Numbered from the stretch's first letter, positions 1 through 8,032 are shown. The stretch is 20,610 bases of DNA from Emiliania huxleyi CCMP1516 (GCF_000372725.1 NW_005195149.1:47242-67851); one strand, 5' to 3'. Notes: generated from the sequence alone by a model not told the origin. Program-made: numbers and translations.

Positions 1-229
1 ACACGTCATTTGGGGCCCGGAGCCCTGTTCACGCGCGCGCGAGACGTGCAGACAGGGTTGCCAGGTGAGAGCGAATGGCGCGGTTCACGCCTCGCACAAC
101 AGACAACCAGAGAGAGAGATGCGCTCTGCATGGTGGGACATAAAAGAGAGCGAGTACTCCAGGGCGAGTAGGCCGTGCGGTCAACGCTGCCGCGCGCGAC
201 TTTGCGCGCGAGGCGGCGCAGCTTGAGAA

Positions 230-345
230 CGGGCTCGAAGAACGGGCGGTGGGCGAGAAGCCGCCGCCGAACGTCTCGTGTTGCAGCAGGTTGAAGTTGT
301 TGCGCTTGACAAAGATCGCGTCGTGGTAGAAACCGCGATGCGCGC
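230..345 (-). pseudogene. Coding-like fragment, unrecognised
   Basis: On the minus strand, roughly 336 down to 241, one frame reads FYHDAIFVKRNNFNLLQHE followed by TFGGGF, which has a balanced amino-acid mix unlike the Arg/Ala-rich noise around it. The neighbouring frame just upstream (about 380-340) reads SHKTGHGYVKARIAV, so the coding signal seems to change frame. There is no credible start codon or domain. It lies directly outside the left end of the TIR element at 443, so it may be part of an older element or gene into which that element inserted. I do not recognise the family. Confidence 0.25.
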
Positions 346-442
346 CTTGACGTAGCCGTGGCCGGTCTTGTGGGAGAAGGGTTGGCCGGACTGCCCGCGC
401 GCCTTGCAGCCCATGTTGTTGTTACTTGCATGCACATGCAAG

Positions 443-1232
443 CCCTGCTCTAGAGGGAATCTTTCACAATATCGCAACCGCGATACCGCGCGATATTTGG
501 CGATAAACTGCGATAAATGGCGATGTTGTGCGATGCTCGCGATCACGCGAGCCCTTCACAGCACGCCTCAGCGACGCGCGTGAAGCGTTACAAAGGGACG
601 GGCGCCGTTCTGGCGCTTCGCTCGCTCCGCTCGCGTTGCGCAGCTGGATCTGGCTGGCTACACACCTCGCGGCTTGCACATGAGCAGCGACAGCAGCGAC
701 CACAGCAATAGGCAGAAGTCAAGAAGAAGAAGCGGTCCCGGCACAAGCGCGCGGCGACAGCACTACCGCCCGCAGAACCGTCGCCCACACCACAGCCGGC
801 GCCGTGGCGGTCCACACAGTTCCAACTCGTCGACGGCGTGAACCGCTACCGTGCTGGACAACAGGAGGTCGACGGCACTATCATGCTATATAGGGCCATC
901 GGCGGCCACATGTGCAGCTTTGCCCAGCTGACCGACTACTCGCGCGAGACTTTCAGAATTGACCGGGAGATTCTCTTCATCTTCAAGACCGGGTTGCACA
1001 CCAGCCGTCCAGCCGGCACTCAGCTCTCACCCCGTCACAGCTCTCAGTAGACATTGTTCGGTAGGAACGCGGTGCGAAAGGGCGACCGAAAACAAAGAAA
1101 TGCGCCAGCTCGCTGACCCGTCACCGTCACCGCCGCCGGGGCGAAGGTGCGCGATATTGCGCGATATTGCGCGATATTAGGCGATATTAGGCGATCATTC
1201 ACGATATACAGAAGATTCCCTCTAGAGCAGGG
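443..1232. mobile_element. Non-autonomous DNA transposon with 19-bp TIRs
   Basis: The left end CCCTGCTCTAGAGGGAATC (443-461) is the exact reverse complement of the right end (1214-1232). Just inside both ends lie clusters of GCGATA/GCGATATT motifs (about 470-530 and 1146-1205), like the subterminal transposase-binding repeats of hAT, CACTA and Mutator-type elements. A 10-bp direct repeat CATGCACATG lies outside each end (429-438 and 1235-1244), offset by 4 and 2 nt. It could be a target-site duplication or an extension of the termini. No transposase motif was found inside, so the element is probably mobilised in trans. Superfamily unknown. Confidence 0.7.
712..1050 (+). CDS. ORF carried inside the TIR element, unknown function
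   Basis: Open frame following an in-frame TAG at 709-711 and ending at 1050, entirely within the TIR element. It starts with a basic cluster (KKKKRSRHKR) that resembles a nuclear localisation signal, then a Pro-rich linker and a non-repetitive part including TQFQLVDGVNRYRAG and HMCSFAQLTDYSRETF. There is no ATG near the start; GTG at 838 is internal. An ATG at 680 opens a short Ser/Arg-rich frame (MSSDSSDHSNRQKSRRRS) overlapping in another phase, so a splice or a frameshift in the AGAAGA tract could join the two. It could be an exon captured from a host gene or a transposase remnant. No family recognised. Confidence 0.35.
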   Translation, partial: AEVKKKKRSRHKRAATALPPAEPSPTPQPAPWRSTQFQLVDGVNRYRAGQQEVDGTIMLYRAIGGHMCSFAQLTDYSRETFRIDREILFIFKTGLHTSRPAGTQLSPRHSSQ

Positions 1233-1250
1233 ATCATGCACATGTACATG

Positions 1251-1583
1251 TAGTCAGGCGGCTCCCACGCGCCACGGGTTCTGGTGTCCCTGTGTTTTTG
1301 TTGCCCTGTTTTTGGCCTTACCTCCCCGCTATATTCTCACTCGCACCGTGTCGCGTGCGTGAGAGAGAGATTAGATTTTCTTCTTCTTCTCGTGTGCGTG
1401 TGCCTAGACCCTAGGGTGGTGTCGCCAGCTATGCCTGTGTATGGGCCTCGAGGTATGGGCGTGTCCACGTTGGAGCCTCCAGGTGTGGGGGGGGGGGGGA
1501 GAGAGAAGGGCACCATGAAGTACGACTCGCTGGTCTCTCCGCAAGCAAGGGCCAAGGCCTCCCGACCGACCTCGTCGAACTAA
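1251..1583. other. No gene seen; CT-rich and poly-G tracts
   Basis: Contains a TTCTTCTTCTTCT tract, a run of 12 G near 1487-1498, and no frame with convincing protein character. Several CTCTCTCGG repeats occur between 1600 and 1660. Confidence 0.5.
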
Positions 1584-2018
1584 CTAACTCATCGACGCGG
1601 GCTCTCTCGGCTATTACGCCTAACGGGACCGGATCTCTCTCGGGACTGGATCTCTCGGGAGGCAGCCGATAACGCTCATTTTTTAGAGACGGCTCTCGAG
1701 CTCGACGCGAACGGAGGTTTCCGGATGAGACTCAAGAACGTCAATGAGGGCTGCGAGAGAGAGCCTCGGGTGTGGCGCTACCATCGCTGGGATAGCTTCA
1801 CATGCGCGAAGATGAAAGAGGGAATAGTCGTTGGATGCCTGCTCAAGGTGAGTGCTATGGCGAGCGATGACGAGGGGTTCCTCAGCGTGACGAGCAAACT
1901 CAGGGAGTTCATGGCGCTCGGATACCCTGCACACGTGCTCAACGGGGTGATCGGGCGCGCGTTTGCTCGGACAAAGGACGAACGGCTCCTACGAGCAAGA
2001 CAGTGTTCGCAGTGGTGA
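1584..2018 (+). pseudogene. Reverse transcriptase C-terminal remnant (Penelope-like or non-LTR)
   Basis: The frame is open from a TAA at 1581-1583 to the stop at 2016-2018. From about 1674 it reads AHFLETALELDANGG, then RMRLKNVNE, then WRYHRWDSFTCAKMKEGIVVG, then KLREFMALGYPAHVLNGVI and RAFARTKDERLL. The order, a FLD-like palm-to-thumb strand, an H..S.....KxGI.xG segment and then L..F...GYP..VL...I.RA, matches the region after the catalytic palm in Penelope-like and some LINE reverse transcriptases. The catalytic YxDD part is not present upstream, so this is a 5'-truncated copy. Downstream (2019-2220) other frames look weakly coding, which suggests further frameshifts. The family assignment rests on recalled motif patterns. 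Confidence 0.45.
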
Positions 2019-2281
2019 GGAGGTTTATTGCAAAACCCTTACCCAGACGAACCAAAAATCCAAAAAGACAGACAAATGTATTGTGTCGGGCTACCGTCCA
2101 AAGGCGGGTGTAGTCGACCAAGGGACCACGAATCTGGTCTGTCGACGGCACGAATTTGGGATGGGACACCTTCGGGACCCGGCTGCGTGCGCTCATAGTA
2201 CTTGGATACTCGAGTAGCACGCTTTCGGAGTACCGACGGCTAAGGCCGAGGCAGAAAAGGTTTCTGTTTTTTCTCCGCTTT

Positions 2282-2306
2282 TCTTCACAGGATTTTCCTG
2301 TGAAGA
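2282..2306. other. Perfect hairpin
   Basis: CTTCACAGGA (2283-2292), loop TTT, then its exact complement TCCTGTGAAG (2296-2305), with a further T-A pair outside. It lies downstream of the reverse-transcriptase remnant, so it could be a 3' structure of that retroelement or a palindrome of unrelated origin. The rest of 2019-2438 holds no convincing gene. Confidence 0.6.
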
Positions 2307-2438
2307 GAGACGTAGAGAAACACATCTTTCAAACTCGGTGTCGAACCACCAGCCCGACGCTCACTACCCAGGTACAAGTGACGGCATCATGATCAGCGTG
2401 TCTGAATCCCGGCCGGCACCCCCGGTGGCAACCCATCC

Positions 2439-4397
2439 ATGTCAGCGCGTGCTGTGAGTTACGTGCTCCTCGTCTCGCCCGCAGCACTGTCGCTGCGCAT
2501 CGGCCACGGCGGTCTCCTCCGTGCTCCGCATCCTCGCCTCATGTGGACCGGAGGGCAAGGGCCCCGGGCACCACCTCTCAGGGCGCCCGCTCCTTTAGCG
2601 GCTAGCGCCGATCGGCTAGCGCAGCCGAGCACGAGCAGCCTGCTCGCCGACGACGGTTCGCCCGCTGCTGCGGAGCACGCAGACCTCGCAAGGCGCGCAT
2701 ACACAGGTGCGCTTGCCGCCGCTCTCGCGGGATGGGCTTATTTCGCCGTCGCCACCGTCGCGCCGTCAGCGCCTGCCGCCCGGCTGCCGCAGCTCCTTGC
2801 CCTGGCTGCACCGATGGGCGTGGTTTGGGCGTCGTACGACGCAATGATAAACGCCGCACGGATTGGCCGGCGGCGCCTTCGCCTCCCCACCTACCGGCGA
2901 CTCAACCTCGGCCTCGCAGCCTCTCACGCCTGGGCGGCGGTGGCCGTCGCCGCCGCGCCGACCTCGCCGGCTGCCGCGGCGGTTCAAGCGTCGCTTCTCG
3001 GCGGTTGTGCGCTAGTCTGCACCTACGTTTGGCTGTGGACCCTCTCCTCGCGCACTCTTTCGCGAGTGCGTCCCACCACAACCGCACTTCCTAGACACTT
3101 CCTAGACACTTCCTAGACCCCCTCTCGTGGAGGAGCGCTGTCACTCCACTCTCCTCTCCTGCCGTCACCGCGCCTGCCGCCACCGCATCCCGATCCACCC
3201 CTGCCTCGCTGCTCCGCTCGCACCGCCACGCCCCACCGGCACCGCCCACGGCACTCCCACGGCACGCTGTGGTCCGACGCCTCCGCAGGTTGGAGACGGC
3301 CTCACCAACGGCTTCTTTGGGTCCGTCTTTCGGCTCGCGCCGCGCAGCGAGGCGCAGCCTTCTCTGAGACACGTCCGAGACGTGTCCTAGACACGTCCTA
3401 GACACGTCCTAGACACGTCCGAGGCACGTCCGAGACAAGTCCGAGACACGTCTGAGACAGCCCACCTACCGGACGTGAGCGATGCGAGGCGTCCCTTCAC
3501 GCGCCGCGCGCTGCGAGTACAGGAGTGCCCGGCCGATGTGGTCGGCGACTATCCCGACGAGTGCGCCTCGCTGGACGACCCCGAGGCGTGGCCCTTCTTC
3601 CACGCAAACGAGTGCGCGCACCCTCGCCTCCCTTCTCCCTGACCCCCCGCCCCTCGCTCCCGCTCTTCCCTCCCGCTGCGCCGTGCTGTCCCTGCACACA
3701 TGCACATGCACATGCACATGCACATGCACATGCACATGCACATGCACATGCACATATATGTGCATGCAGCATGCGCCTGTGGCCCAACCCCGGCTTGTCC
3801 GAGTGACCTGTCCGCGACCTGTCCCTGACCCGTCCACACAGGTACGCGGCGCTCTGTCTCGCCTTCGCCGCCCTCGCTGCCCTCGCCGCCCTCGCGCCCT
3901 CGCCGCTCTGCGCCGCGCCGCTCTGCGCCGCGCCGCTCGCCGCCTGCCGCGCGAGCGCGCCCTGGCTCTGGCTCGTCGCAGTCAACCTCTTCGTCCTCAA
4001 GGACGGCGCCGAGCACGGCCGGCCGTGGAGGAGGCTCTTCCACCCCTCTTTACGAACCCTCAGGAGCCCTCCAACCTTTGCGCTCGTAGGATGGCTGTGG
4101 ATGAAGCGCTTCTGGCGGCTCCGGCGCACTCGCCGGCCTCGGCTGAGCGACACGCGCCCTTCCCCCCGCCCCTCTGACACGCGCTGGCACGCGCTCTGCA
4201 GGCGCGGCGTCGCCCTACTGAGCGGGCTCCGGCTCGCCGCCGCCGCCGCCGCCGCCGCCGTGGGCCGCCCAGCTGGTTGGCGGGCAGCCGACGGCGTCTG
4301 CGTCGCCGTCTTCCTCGTCGCTGCCAAGGCGACGCTCTCCGAGATTTTCCGAGCAGTCTACGAGAGTCTACGAGATGCTCCGAGAGATGCTCCGTGA
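2439..4397 (+). CDS. Multi-exon integral membrane protein, unknown function
   Basis: Exon 1 (2439-3065) begins at the first ATG, followed by SARAVSYVLLVSPAALSLR, a short hydrophobic leader and then a Ser/Pro/Arg-rich stretch, compatible with a bipartite plastid-targeting sequence. It encodes about four hydrophobic spans (around residues 86-106, 116-140, 156-172 and 184-200). Proposed exon 2 is 3289-3381 (VGDGLTNGFFGSVFRLAPR), exon 3 is 3523-3611 (ECPADVVGDYPDECASLDD, acidic loop), and exon 4 starts at 3842 (YAALCLAFAALAALAP, further spans) and stays open to the stop at 4395-4397. Junction phases 0, 0 and 2 fit, with donors GTGCGT, GTGTCC and GTGCGC and acceptors CCGCAG, TACAG and ACACAG. The model gives about 454 residues. 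Exon 4 may hide another intron (CTGCAG acceptor near 4200) and the 3' end is uncertain. No family recognised. Confidence 0.55.
3084..3116 (+). repeat. CTAGACACTTC short tandem repeat
   Basis: Three copies of CACTTCCTAGA, located just inside the proposed first intron of the membrane-protein gene. Confidence 0.8.
3364..3460 (+). repeat. GACACGTCC(T/G)A minisatellite in intron 2
   Basis: About eight degenerate copies of a 12-nt unit close to GACACGTCCTA or GACACGTCCGA. It ends with TCTGAGACAG, a possible splice acceptor in its own right. It sits in the proposed second intron of the gene starting at 2439. Confidence 0.85.
3696..3756 (+). repeat. (CACATG)n microsatellite in intron 3
   Basis: About ten copies of CACATG followed by CACATATATGTGCATG. 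It lies between proposed exons 3 and 4 and produces long spurious Cys/Met or His/Ala frames on both strands. Confidence 0.9.
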
Positions 4398-4440
4398 TGG
4401 CTCCGAGATGCTCCAAGGTGCTCCGAGAGATGCTCCACAC
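4355..4440 (+). repeat. GAGATGCTCC / GAGTCTAC tandem repeat
   Basis: Degenerate repeats of TACGAGAGTC and CCGAGAGATGCTC at the end of the last proposed exon, or in a following intron, of the gene starting at 2439. The stop at 4395-4397 falls inside this array, which is why the 3' end of that gene is doubtful. Confidence 0.7.
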
Positions 4441-5300
4441 ACATGAGCTCCGGGTTCATCGTGTTCGCCTCTCCATCGCCGCCGCCGCCCTCAGCGCCCC
4501 ACCCCCTGCCCTTCCGAAAGGCGGTGCGGAGGACTCCCTCGCAAGGAGGGCAGCTTTTCCGCGGCCGCGGCAGCAAGCGGCCCGAAGACTAGTACGAAGA
4601 CTAGTAGCGCCGCACGAAGCACAGCGACGACTGGACGATCGATGCCACATCGGCGCGCCCCCGGTCGGTCCCGGGCTACTTTGGTGGGGCTCGAAAAACG
4701 ACGGGTAGCGATTGCGAGAGCGCGTATTGGCGCCGGACCCGCGGGGGCCGAGGGGGCTCGCCTCCTCTCAGCTCTCGCGCGGCATACGTGGTATGCCTCA
4801 TGGCGCTGAGGAATGCAAGGGGACTTGGCGGGGCGTGATTGCCCGGGGGGCGTGTGTTCTGGGGGGGGTGGGGGTGGGGGGTCTGAGAGAGAAGAGAGAG
4901 TGATTGCCGGCTAGAGACACGACGACGCTACAATTCATGATATTTCCCCAGCCGCCCGCCGTAACCGGCTAGACCGCCCCGATACGCGACACACGGCTCT
5001 CTCTAGAGGTAAGGTAAGGTAAGGTAAATTTCTCCACACACACAAAGTGGTGGGGCAAGGGGGGGCGACCCTCGGCTCTCTCTAGATACGCACCCGTGTG
5101 CGCTGCGCGGCTTGCACACAACCGGGGGTTTGAGCACCATGAGCATAACTTTTTGCCGTCACAGTGCTTGCCATTTACTGGTATTCACTGCGCGAAACCC
5201 GAAACGCAAAACTCTGATCTCTGTCTCTGACAGGTCCCTTCCCTGGCCGGACCTGCAATATCTGTCTCCAGCCCGGACTGTCCTGGTAGCAAAGCCGCGA
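4441..5300. other. No supported gene; simple repeats
   Basis: Contents: a 12-nt tandem pair CGAAGACTAGTA (4583-4594, 4595-4606), G-rich tracts near 4846-4880, four AGGTA units (5007-5026), and two copies of CGGCTCTCTCTAGA near 4993 and 5074. The plus frame at 5112-5480 overlaps the 3' exons of the minus-strand TPR gene and is treated as a shadow. 3' sequences of the two flanking convergent genes probably lie here. Confidence 0.5.
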
Positions 5301-5305
5301 GAGCC

Positions 5306-7651
5306 TCACGTCGCAAAGAGGCGCGGCATGAGCGCAAACGTCGCCGGGTCGAGCTGCACGGTCTCGCCTAGATCTCGTCGACCTGTCACGGACGTGTCGC
5401 GGCTGGGGCGAGCGGAGCTGCGGGGCCTCTCACCGACGGAGCAGACGCCCCCCTTGCTCTCCGTGAGTTGCGTGAAGTAGACAACGCGGTCGTTGTGCGA
5501 CTCGCACTGCATGAAGAGCCCGTCGGCCTGCGGACGGCGCTCCGTGCACGCGTCAGGGGACGCGTCATCAGGGACGCACGTCGTGGGCGACCTAGCAGGG
5601 GCTGATGGGCCGTCTACTGCGCGCGTGTCGGGCCGATAGCACCGTCCGAGGTGGGCGGGCACAACGGGCAACGGGCGAGGGGCGAGGGGCGAGGGGCGAG
5701 GGGCGAGGGGCGAGGGGCGAGGGGCGAGGGTGAGGGGCGGGGTGCGGGGTGTGGGGCGGGGCGAGGGTGACGGGCGGGGTGCGGGGTGTGGGGCGGGGCG
5801 AGGGTGAGGGGCGGGGTGCGGGGTGTGGGGCGGGGCGAGGGTGAGGGGCGGGGTGCGGGGTGTGGGGCGGGGGGAGGGTGAGGGGCGGGGTGCGGGGTGT
5901 GGGGCGCGGCGAGGGTGAGGGGCGGGGCGAGGGTGAGGGGCGGGGGGAGGCCGCCCACCTTCGCGTCGAACGGCCACTCCTGCTTCCGCTTCTCCTTCCA
6001 CACGCACGGGTACTCGATCAGCGCCTGGTCCGCTCGCGAGGCTGAGTCAAGAGAGGCCCCCCCTCGCCCTCCCCCCCCACACACACACACACTGCAGCGC
6101 TCGGCCGGCTGCCTTGCGCACGAAGATGACCGCCGAGCGCGCGCGAGCCTGCCGGGAGGGCGGAGGAGGGTGTGTGTGTGTGTCGAGGAGCAGAAGTCAC
6201 AGAGGGCATGGGAGGAGGGGAGGGCGGAGGGGTGGAGGTGGCGCCGCCAGCGGCGCAGCGCTGGGAAGGGCGCGCATAGATGCGGGACGTCTCCCCCTCC
6301 CGATCTCCCTACATCTCCCCACATCTCAGCAATCCATCTCAGCAATGGGAGGGCGCGCCTCGGCCGCCTTGCCCTGCAGGAAGTCTGCGCACTGGGCGAG
6401 AGTGCTCGGCGAGGCAAAGGCGGGCTTGATCGAGATTTGGCCGAGGGATGGCTCCTACTCTCGCGCAAAAGCGCCGTGATCTGGCGATCTCTCTCGGCGG
6501 GGCCTGAGGCGCCTTAGCTGATGGCTCCTCGCGGCTGCCCTTGGCGGGCGGGGCGGGCTGCAGGTAGACGACCGCCGGCAGCGAGACGAGCCCCTCCGCC
6601 AGGAAGCGCTTGAGGATCGGCTGCAGGCACTCCGCCGCACAGTCAGAAGCACTCATTCACACATCCACTGCTGAGTAGTTTGAGTACTCACGCGCCTGCA
6701 AGCACCCTGCCGCAAAGTCCTCGGGAGGCGCCTCCCAAGGCAGCTGCTCGCCCAAGCCCTCGCTCAAGCTCTGCTCCGTGGGCCCCTTCGCCGCGGCCGC
6801 GGCTGTTGGCGGCGCCTCCTTCGCCGCCGCGGACGGCGGCGCTGCCTTCTTGGCTGGCGGCGGCGGCGCGGCGGGCTTGTCGCCCTCCTCAGGCGCCACC
6901 GGCGCCGCGGCTTTGCGGAACGCGTCGAGGCGCGCTGCGAACGCCTTCCCTGCGAGGGCTCGAGGAGAAGGGCGTCGGGGCGGGGCGGGGAAGGACGCGC
7001 GATGCGCTCGCTGCGGGCATGTGGGTGCAGCGGAGGCGGTTTCACGGAGACGCGTTTTGGAGCAGCTGGAGGAGAGGGGTGTCGCCTCCGACGGTCACGC
7101 CGAGGCGCACGAGCTCGCGGTCTTCCATCCCTCGCTCGATGGCGCCGAGCAGCAGCTCCGCCGCCTTTGCGCGGCGACGGCGGCGGCGGTGAGGGAGGCG
7201 GCGGCGAGGGCGGCGGCGGCGAGGGCGTGCGGCGGCGAGGACATGCGGCGAAGGCGGCGGTGTGAGAGCGGCGAGAGAAGGAAGCAGGAGTGAGAGGCAG
7301 ACGGGAGGCTGAGGCGGCAGGGAGGATAGCAAGTGAGGGCGGAGTGGTGAGGCCGCTCGCCTCCTCAGACCGGGCCGGCTCTCCGAGCGCGTGCAGCGCG
7401 GACGCCTTGCGGTGGTAGCCCTTGACAAAGTCGGGCGCGAGCGCGATGCAGCGGTCCGCGTCCTCCAGCGCCTTGCCCACCTTGTGCAGCCGCAGGAACG
7501 CCTGCGCACGGTTCGAGTAGAGCACATGCGAGTCGGGCGCCGCCTTGATGCCGCGCGTGTACGCGGCGGCGGCGCGCAGGAAGTCGCCCTTTGCGAAGAG
7601 CTCGTTGCCCTCCTTCTTGTGGTCGTCCGACGTTGCGGGCGCTGCCGGCAT
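5306..7651 (-). CDS. TPR co-chaperone-like protein, nine exons
   Basis: Assembled exons, minus strand: 7651-7361, 7164-7054, 6944-6696, 6629-6513, 6451-6359, 6148-6113, 6024-5959, 5527-5434 and 5367-5306, giving 372 residues with the first seven junctions in phase 0. Exon 1 is a Hop/STI1-type TPR module, with all five carboxylate-clamp residues that bind the EEVD tail of Hsp70/Hsp90 visible: K12, N16, N47, K77 and R81 (HKKEGN, YSNRAQA, VKGYHRK). Exon 2 completes a TPR helix (AAELLLGAIERGMEDRELV). Exon 3 is an Ala/Pro/Lys linker. Exons 4-9 (VSLPAVVYLQP, ISIKPAFASPSTLAQ, SAVIFVRK, ALIEYPCVW, ADGLFMQCESHNDRVVYF, ETVQLDPATFALMPRLF) form a C-terminal domain I cannot name. The start was chosen because ATG 7651 directly precedes the TPR; an upstream in-frame ATG (7759) would add residues encoded partly by a telomere-like repeat. 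The first six introns have GC donors, the last two GT. Confidence 0.75.
5671..5950. repeat. G-rich minisatellite in intron 7 of the TPR gene
   Basis: About nine GGGGCGA units (5671-5730) followed by five units with a 37-bp period, each starting GGTGA(G/C)GGGCGGGG (5729, 5766, 5803 and on), then degenerate ends. It lies inside the 431-nt GT-AG intron 5958-5528 of the minus-strand gene, so the transcript is C-rich there and the plus strand has dense G-runs able to form G-quadruplexes. Pro/His frames on the minus strand are repeat artefacts. Confidence 0.85.
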
Positions 7652-7686
7652 ATGGAGTTCGCGACTGGCCTCCGGTGAGGGTTCCG

Positions 7687-7700
7687 TTAGGGTTAGGGTT
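7687..7700 (+). repeat. Interstitial telomere-like TTAGGG motif
   Basis: Two TTAGGG units followed by TT, immediately upstream of the chosen start codon of the minus-strand TPR gene. Too short to indicate a chromosome end; it could be chance or a telo-box-like promoter element. Confidence 0.5.
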
Positions 7701-7779
7701 GCCACGCTTCCGCGCGTGCTTCGGCCGTTGCCAGCCTTGCACGCCTCCCAACAGTTCACAGTACTCGACAGTACCCGGG

Positions 7780-7963
7780 TACAAGTCCGCCGAATTTAAG
7801 ATTTTAGAGGCCGGCCGCAGGCCGGCGATTTTCAGATTTTAGACCAAGATTTTAGAGCTCTGGGGCGCATTTTCGCAAGATTTTAGCTGTCCGTTCACAC
7901 ATTTTCAAGATTTTAAGGCTAACGGACTCCCCGCCTTCAAATCTTAAATTCGGCTGACCTGTA
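7780..7963. mobile_element. TA-flanked MITE (Tc1/mariner-like)
   Basis: Left arm 7781-7804 and right arm 7939-7962 are inverted copies over 24 nt with two mismatches (core GCCGAATTTAAGATTT). A TA dinucleotide sits at each border (7780-7781, 7962-7963), the expected target duplication for Tc1/mariner-type elements. The 180-bp interior is AT-richer than its surroundings and contains five copies of AGATTTTA. It occupies the intergenic space between the divergent TPR (-) and RCC1-repeat (+) genes. No coding capacity. Confidence 0.75.
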
Positions 7964-8032
7964 GTGTCAAAACGATAGCTGGCTAGCCAGTCCCCCCCCC
8001 CTCCGCCAGTCAGGCTTCCCTGTGTCAAAACG

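Noticed and set aside
2330..2392. tRNA-like minus-strand stretch with a B-box (GGTTCGACACC) and a weak A-box-like sequence
   Set aside because: The T-stem does not pair, A-to-B spacing is too short, and there is no acceptor stem. At best a tRNA/SINE relic.
3497..4327. Long Ala/Cys/Arg-rich minus-strand frame through the CACATG repeat
   Set aside because: Composition is generated by the microsatellite and GC bias; it is antisense to exons with better protein character.
5614..6468. 284-codon Pro/His/Arg-rich minus-strand frame
   Set aside because: Most of it is the intron minisatellite. Only the exon 7 part (6024-5959) is real and is used in the TPR gene model.
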